A stretch of DNA of 52,457 nucleotides from Faecalimicrobium dakarense (GTDB lineage Bacteria; Bacillota; Clostridia; Peptostreptococcales; Peptostreptococcaceae): contig NZ_HG529244.1 in assembly GCF_000499525.1 (NCBI RefSeq), forward strand, positions 1-52,457, written 5' to 3'. Position 1 is the stretch's first letter. Each line of letters begins with the position of its first letter. Below, in pieces: positions 48,220-52,457 of this stretch. A program made the position numbers and the translations under genes. The notes beneath the pieces were generated by a model. That model was given only the letters and a program-made list of their open reading frames with translations. It did no database searches and had not been told where the DNA came from.

Positions 48220-48248
48220 TTGCAAATCCACAAAAATCTATATATACT
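48220..48248 (+). promoter_or_regulatory. promoter of the transporter genes
   Basis: TTGCAA (48220-48225), a 17-bp spacer and TATACT (48243-48248). Upstream DNA (48122-48219) shows only A-rich short repeats of the form AAATACAA. Confidence 0.6.
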
Positions 48249-48257
48249 AAAAATGAA

Positions 48258-48284
48258 AATGGTATCCTTTAAAACGAAACCATT
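48258..48284 (+). promoter_or_regulatory. operator-like palindrome 1 (probable DeoR site)
   Basis: AATGGT (48258-48263) and ACCATT (48279-48284) flank a partly symmetrical core with TC..TTT and AAA..GA, 27 bp in all. The minus strand contains TTTCGTTTT, a typical half-site of DeoR-family operators. It begins about 3 bp after the predicted transcription start. Confidence 0.55.
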
Positions 48285-48330
48285 ATTAAATGAAATTAAG
48301 GAGGCAAAGAAGTAAAATAATCAGCGGGAA

Positions 48331-48356
48331 AATGATATCTCTAAAGTGAAATCATT
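48331..48356 (+). promoter_or_regulatory. operator-like palindrome 2 (probable DeoR site)
   Basis: AATGAT (48331-48336) and ATCATT (48351-48356) with the same TC../..GA core, 26 bp. It is an imperfect copy of palindrome 1, 73 bp later. Both arms changed together (GG/CC to GA/TC), so symmetry is kept. Each copy is followed by AATATTAAGGAG-like sequence; the second is the transporter ribosome binding site. Confidence 0.55.
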
Positions 48357-48383
48357 ATTAAATAATATTAAGGAGTGAGACAG

Positions 48384-49631
48384 ATGAATAACAAGAAAGA
48401 AAACATTAAAAAATGGATTACTTTTATAATCTTAACATTAGGAGCAGGAACCATATATAAGTTATGTTTTTTAAAAGATGCATTTTATGTTCCGATGCAA
48501 GAATACTTAGGGCTTACACATACTCAAATAGGAAATGCTTTGTCTATAAGTGGTACAGTAACGACTCTGGGGTTTATAGCAGCTGTATGGTTATCGGATA
48601 GAATATCTAAGAGAATACTATTACCAGTTGGTCTTATTGGTACAGGACTTTTAGGTTTGTGGTTGGCAACTTTCCCAGGATACAACCAAATATTATTAAT
48701 ATGGGCATTATTTGCTTTAACAAATGATATGATTTTCTGGCCAGTTTTACTTAAAAGCATTAAATCATTAGGTGGTAAAGACGGACAGGGTAGAATATTT
48801 GGATACTTTGAAGCAAGTAGAGGACTTGTAGATACTTTGGTAGCTTTTGCTGCACTTGGAATATTTGCTTACTTTGGGTCTAGTGAAATAGGATTTAGAA
48901 ATTCTATATTATTTTACTCTATAACAGTAATAGTTATAGGTATAGCAGCGTTCTTTGTTCTTGAAGATGATAAAAATTATTCTAAAAATAATAAAGAAGA
49001 AGGTAAAAAAGCTAAGGTTTCTCCAATAGTGGCTTTCAAAACAAAAGAGATATGGCTAGCAGCATTTAATACTTTCTTTGTGTATGCAATATACTGCGGA
49101 ATAACTTACTTTATACCTTTCTTAAAAGATGTATATGCTTTACCAGTTGCATTAGTTGGAGCTTATGGAATTATAACTCAATATGGATTAAAAATGGTTG
49201 GTGGACCAATAGGTGGATACTTAGCAGACAAAAAATTCCATTCACCAACAAAATATATAAGATTTGGATTTCTAATATGTATAGCTCTTTTAGTTATAAT
49301 GGTCATAGCACCACATAATTCATTAAATGTTTATACAGGTATGGCTATGACATTAATATTTGGAGCTGTACTATTCTCTATGAGAGCGGTATTCTTTGCT
49401 CCAATGGGTGAAATAAATATATCTGAAGATATAACAGGTGCAGCAATGTCTATAGGTAGTTTTATAGGATATGCACCAGGAATGTTTTGTTATTCACTAT
49501 ATGGAAATATTTTAGATAAAAATCCAGGTTTATCAGGATATAGAATGATATTTATTATGATGATAGGATCTGCTGTATTAGGGTTTATAGTTAGTACATT
49601 ACTTGTAAATGCAATTAAAAAAATAAAATAG
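48384..49631 (+). CDS. MFS transporter (OPA/UhpC-like)
   Basis: A protein of 415 aa with 12 predicted helices. 'YVPMQEYLGLTHTQIGNALS' and 'AAVWLSDRISKRILLPVGLI' are the first-loop MFS motif; 'GPIGGYLADKKFHSPTKY' is its repeat in the second half. The style resembles organophosphate:phosphate antiporters. AAGGAG lies 9 nt before ATG 48384. It likely imports a phosphate ester or its product, together with the paralog and the phosphodiesterase that follow. Substrate unknown. Confidence 0.85.
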   Translation: MNNKKENIKKWITFIILTLGAGTIYKLCFLKDAFYVPMQEYLGLTHTQIGNALSISGTVTTLGFIAAVWLSDRISKRILLPVGLIGTGLLGLWLATFPGYNQILLIWALFALTNDMIFWPVLLKSIKSLGGKDGQGRIFGYFEASRGLVDTLVAFAALGIFAYFGSSEIGFRNSILFYSITVIVIGIAAFFVLEDDKNYSKNNKEEGKKAKVSPIVAFKTKEIWLAAFNTFFVYAIYCGITYFIPFLKDVYALPVALVGAYGIITQYGLKMVGGPIGGYLADKKFHSPTKYIRFGFLICIALLVIMVIAPHNSLNVYTGMAMTLIFGAVLFSMRAVFFAPMGEINISEDITGAAMSIGSFIGYAPGMFCYSLYGNILDKNPGLSGYRMIFIMMIGSAVLGFIVSTLLVNAIKKIK

Positions 49632-49837
49632 AACAATTAAATTCAGAAGTAAAATAAAAATTAATATATATAAATATTCAATAAAGTTTAGTCATAGAGA
49701 TTTTTATTAAATTTAAAATAAACAAATATTATTATATAAGTATAAAAGTGACAAATAGGAATATAAATTTTTAAAAGTATGATAAATATTATATAATAAA
49801 TTAGGTTTTAGAATCAAAATTGAAGGGAAAACGATTT

Positions 49838-51070
49838 ATGAAATCTGAAAAGAATATAAAAAAATATATTACATTTATAATTTTAACAATGTCTACGGGA
49901 GTAGTATATAAATTACCTTATATTCAAGATGTATTTTATGTTCCAATACAAAAAAGCTTAAATTTAACTCATACTCAGATTGGAAATATACTATCCATAG
50001 CTGGATTTTTTAGTACTTTTGGTTTTCTAGGATCTATATATTTTATAGATAGAATATCTAAAAAAATATTAATACCATGTGGCCTTATAGGCGTTGGTAT
50101 TGCAGGTATATATTTATCTACTTTTCCAGGTTATTATATGCTTATATTAATATGGATTTTATTTTCATTATTTAGTGATATGCTTTACTGGCCAGTATTA
50201 GTAAAAAGTGTGAAAAGCCTTGGCAATAACAATGAGCAAGGAAGAATATTTGGATTTTTTGAAGCTGGTAGAGGTTTATTTGATACAGTAATAGTATTTA
50301 TGGCATTGTATTTATTTTCTAGATTAAAATCTCTCAAGTATGTAATATTATTTTACTCAATTTCAGCCATAATTATGGGTATATTAGCATTTATAGTTTT
50401 AGAAAAAGATGAGCCTACAAAAGCGAAAAAAGAACGTAACTCAAGGGTGAATTTTGAGATAGTAAAATTAAAAGAGGTTTGGTTAGTAGCAGGAAATATG
50501 TTTTGTGCTTATGCAATTTATTGTGGATTAACATATACAATGCCATTTTTACAAAATACATATAACGTTAGCGTATTACTAATTGGAGTTTATTCAATGA
50601 TAAATCAATATGGAATAAAAATGTTAGCAGGACCATTTGGAGGATATTTAGCCGATAAAAGATTTAAATCTCCATCAAAGTACTTTAGATTTAGTTTTAT
50701 ATCAATAATACTTGTTATGATTTTTATGATTGTTTTACCTCATAAAAATCTTAGTGTAAATATAGGCTTTATATTTGTTATTGTTTTTGCAGCACTAGCA
50801 AATTCTATGAAAGCTCTATTGTTTGCACCTATGCAAGAAGTAGGAATTGATGAGAATATATCAGGAGCGGCAATATCATTAGCAAGTTTTATAGGATATT
50901 CACCATTAGTATTTTGCTATTCATTATATGGGAATATTTTAGATAGATTTAAAGGCCTTCTTGGATACAAAATACTATTTAGCATTATAATAGTTTTTGG
51001 CCTGGTAGGATTATTAATAAATAAAAAACTTATAAAAGTAACTAAATTGAAAAAATCGATAGAAAATTAA
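49838..51070 (+). CDS. MFS transporter, paralog of the preceding gene
   Basis: A protein of 410 aa, clearly a duplicate of the upstream transporter: same start ('NIKKYITFIILTMSTGVVYK'), 'NLTHTQIGNILSIAG', 'GPFGGYLADKRFKSPSKYF' and 'CYSLYGNILDRFKGLLGYK'. The two have diverged substantially. ATG 49838 follows AAGGG; a TTG 18 nt upstream overlaps that site. No terminator is seen in the 206-bp gap before it, and the phosphodiesterase gene follows after 30 bp. Confidence 0.85.
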   Translation: MKSEKNIKKYITFIILTMSTGVVYKLPYIQDVFYVPIQKSLNLTHTQIGNILSIAGFFSTFGFLGSIYFIDRISKKILIPCGLIGVGIAGIYLSTFPGYYMLILIWILFSLFSDMLYWPVLVKSVKSLGNNNEQGRIFGFFEAGRGLFDTVIVFMALYLFSRLKSLKYVILFYSISAIIMGILAFIVLEKDEPTKAKKERNSRVNFEIVKLKEVWLVAGNMFCAYAIYCGLTYTMPFLQNTYNVSVLLIGVYSMINQYGIKMLAGPFGGYLADKRFKSPSKYFRFSFISIILVMIFMIVLPHKNLSVNIGFIFVIVFAALANSMKALLFAPMQEVGIDENISGAAISLASFIGYSPLVFCYSLYGNILDRFKGLLGYKILFSIIIVFGLVGLLINKKLIKVTKLKKSIEN

Positions 51071-51100
51071 TAACATTGTTTAAAATAAGGAGAATATAAA

Positions 51101-52411
51101 ATGAACAGTAGACCAAGTGTTTTATTAATATCAATAGATGCTCTAAAACCAGAGTTTGTATTTGAATCAGAAAGAATAGGAGTTAATCTTCCTAATTTAA
51201 AAAAATACTTTGTGGAAAATGGAACTTATGCATCAAAAGGTGTTAAAAGTGTATTTCCTACATTTACATATACTTGCCACCATTCTATGATAACAGGTAC
51301 TTATCCGGCAACTCATGGAATACACACTAATAAAATATTTGATCCAACAGGGAAGCATATGGATGCATGGTATTGGTATGTAAGTGAAAATGTTAAAAAT
51401 TTATGGGAATGTGCTAAAGAAAATGGATATATATCTTCAAGTGTAGGATTTCCTGTATCTGTTGGAGCAAAGTCAGATTACCATATACCAGAAATATGGA
51501 GAGATGGAAGTGAACTTGATAGCAAACTAATAGATGCAGTAAGTGCACCACAAGGAATAGTTAAAGAAATAGAAAAAGAAATCGGTAGATTTGCAGGGGG
51601 AACAGACTTAACTATTGAAGGAGATACTGTAAGACAAAAAGCAGCTATGTGGATATTAGAAAATAAAATAAAAAATCGTATAGAAGAAAAGCCATTTTTT
51701 ATGTCATGCTATTATGCATCATATGATGAGACTGCTCACGGTAATGGCGTATATAGTAAAAAAGCAATAGCAGATCTTGAAAAAATAGATGAATTAGTTG
51801 GAGAACTAGTAAGAAAGGCTCATGAAATTACAAATGATAATGTAGTAGTATGTGTGGTTTCAGACCATGGCCTTATAGATAATAACTATGATATAAAGCC
51901 AAATGTAATTTTAGCTGAAAATGGATTACTTGAAATTAATGAAAATAATAAAGTAATAAACTGGGAAGCTTGGTGTCAACGTTCTGGTGGAGTTGGACAA
52001 ATAAAGCTTAAAGATAGAGAAAACAAAGAAGTAAGAAAAAAAGTCGAAGATATATTAAAAGAGCTTTCAAAGGATGAAAACAGTGGAATTAGTGAAATAA
52101 TAACAGGAAAAGAAGCTAAGAAAACTAGAAGAGGATTCCCGGATGCTGATTATGTTATTATATCTAAGCCAGGATATGAAGTAAGAGAAGATACAGTAGG
52201 AAAATATCTAGATAGCAATACATCACAAAAAGCTCAACACGGTTATTGCGAAAATTTAAAAGATATGAGAGCATCTTTTTATATAGAAGGAGTTAATATA
52301 GAAAAGAATAAGGATATAGAAGAACTAAGATTAATTGATGTTGCTCCAACTCTTGCAAATATAATGGGATTTGAAATATCAACAGCTGAAGGAGAAAATA
52401 TATTAGTTTAA
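51101..52411 (+). CDS. alkaline phosphatase superfamily phosphodiesterase/nucleotide pyrophosphatase
   Basis: A protein of 436 aa with the NPP fold. Metal-site Asp lies in 'LLISIDALKPEF'; the nucleophile region is 'VFPTFTYTCHHSMITGTYPA' with Thr as probable nucleophile; further ligands are 'DETAHGNG' and 'VVSDHGLID', and the last His is in 'AQHGY'. No signal peptide, so it acts in the cytoplasm. It hydrolyses phosphodiester or pyrophosphate bonds; candidates are glycerophosphodiesters, nucleotide sugars or phosphonates. AAGGAG precedes the ATG, and it is likely co-transcribed with the transporter before it. A further gene may start past the window end ('AGGAGA'). Confidence 0.9.
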   Translation: MNSRPSVLLISIDALKPEFVFESERIGVNLPNLKKYFVENGTYASKGVKSVFPTFTYTCHHSMITGTYPATHGIHTNKIFDPTGKHMDAWYWYVSENVKNLWECAKENGYISSSVGFPVSVGAKSDYHIPEIWRDGSELDSKLIDAVSAPQGIVKEIEKEIGRFAGGTDLTIEGDTVRQKAAMWILENKIKNRIEEKPFFMSCYYASYDETAHGNGVYSKKAIADLEKIDELVGELVRKAHEITNDNVVVCVVSDHGLIDNNYDIKPNVILAENGLLEINENNKVINWEAWCQRSGGVGQIKLKDRENKEVRKKVEDILKELSKDENSGISEIITGKEAKKTRRGFPDADYVIISKPGYEVREDTVGKYLDSNTSQKAQHGYCENLKDMRASFYIEGVNIEKNKDIEELRLIDVAPTLANIMGFEISTAEGENILV

Positions 52412-52457
52412 AACTATGATTATATAAACTGAAAGTATTATTAATTTGAATAGGAGA

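Noticed and set aside
48122-48240. Possible CRISPR or iteron array in AAATACAA-type repeats
   Set aside because: Repeats are short, irregular and A-rich, with no spacers; they only look like low-complexity promoter-upstream DNA.

Overview
The window is very AT-rich, densely coded DNA from a Firmicute of class Clostridia. It encodes the Gram-positive polymerase PolC, T-box and both c-di-GMP riboswitch classes, GGGGG-type ribosome binding sites and a lactate dehydrogenase/Etf operon. This repertoire best fits the Peptostreptococcaceae (relatives of Clostridioides and Paraclostridium). The species assignment is inference; no rRNA is present.

Left part (1-6.4 kb): a VOC protein; a frameshifted polysaccharide deacetylase; a large sortase-anchored adhesin behind two tandem c-di-GMP-II riboswitches, each with its own terminator; then an OhrR-type peroxide sensor and a Cys-type glutathione peroxidase that share OhrR-like boxes. 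6.4-13.6 kb is a lactate-utilisation cluster: a GntR/FadR-type regulator (frameshifted as given), lactate permease, nickel-pincer lactate racemase LarA, EtfB, EtfA with a ferredoxin domain, and a FAD lactate dehydrogenase. The last three resemble the electron-confurcating Ldh/Etf complex of Acetobacterium woodii.

13.6-25.8 kb is accessory: a GC-rich folded intergenic element, small PH-like and PspC proteins, a LysR remnant, a ferredoxin-nitroreductase, a dicarboxylate/amino-acid symporter, a GNAT enzyme, scraps of phage genes (19.6-20.2 kb), several small unknown proteins and a six-SH3b glucosaminidase. 26.0-35.6 kb holds polC, a Bce-type ABC transporter behind a BceR-like box and overlapped by a lytic transglycosylase gene, and brnQ behind a T-box.

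35.7-44.9 kb: a chemoreceptor gene behind a c-di-GMP-I riboswitch, a MerR regulator divergent from a cellobiose/lichenan PTS operon with 6-phospho-beta-glucosidase, and two lipoproteins (CE1-like esterase, histidine phosphatase). 45.0-52.4 kb: D-serine ammonia-lyase divergent from an XRE-cupin regulator, then a DeoR regulator followed by two paralogous MFS transporters and a nucleotide-pyrophosphatase-like phosphodiesterase. Two palindromes sit in the first transporter leader.

Five reading frames are broken by single-A length differences in A5-A6 tracts (918-923, 6488-6492, 6546-6551, 36142-36147, 38291-38296). They are either real decay, phase-variable tracts or base-calling errors, and this matters for every gene marked frameshifted.
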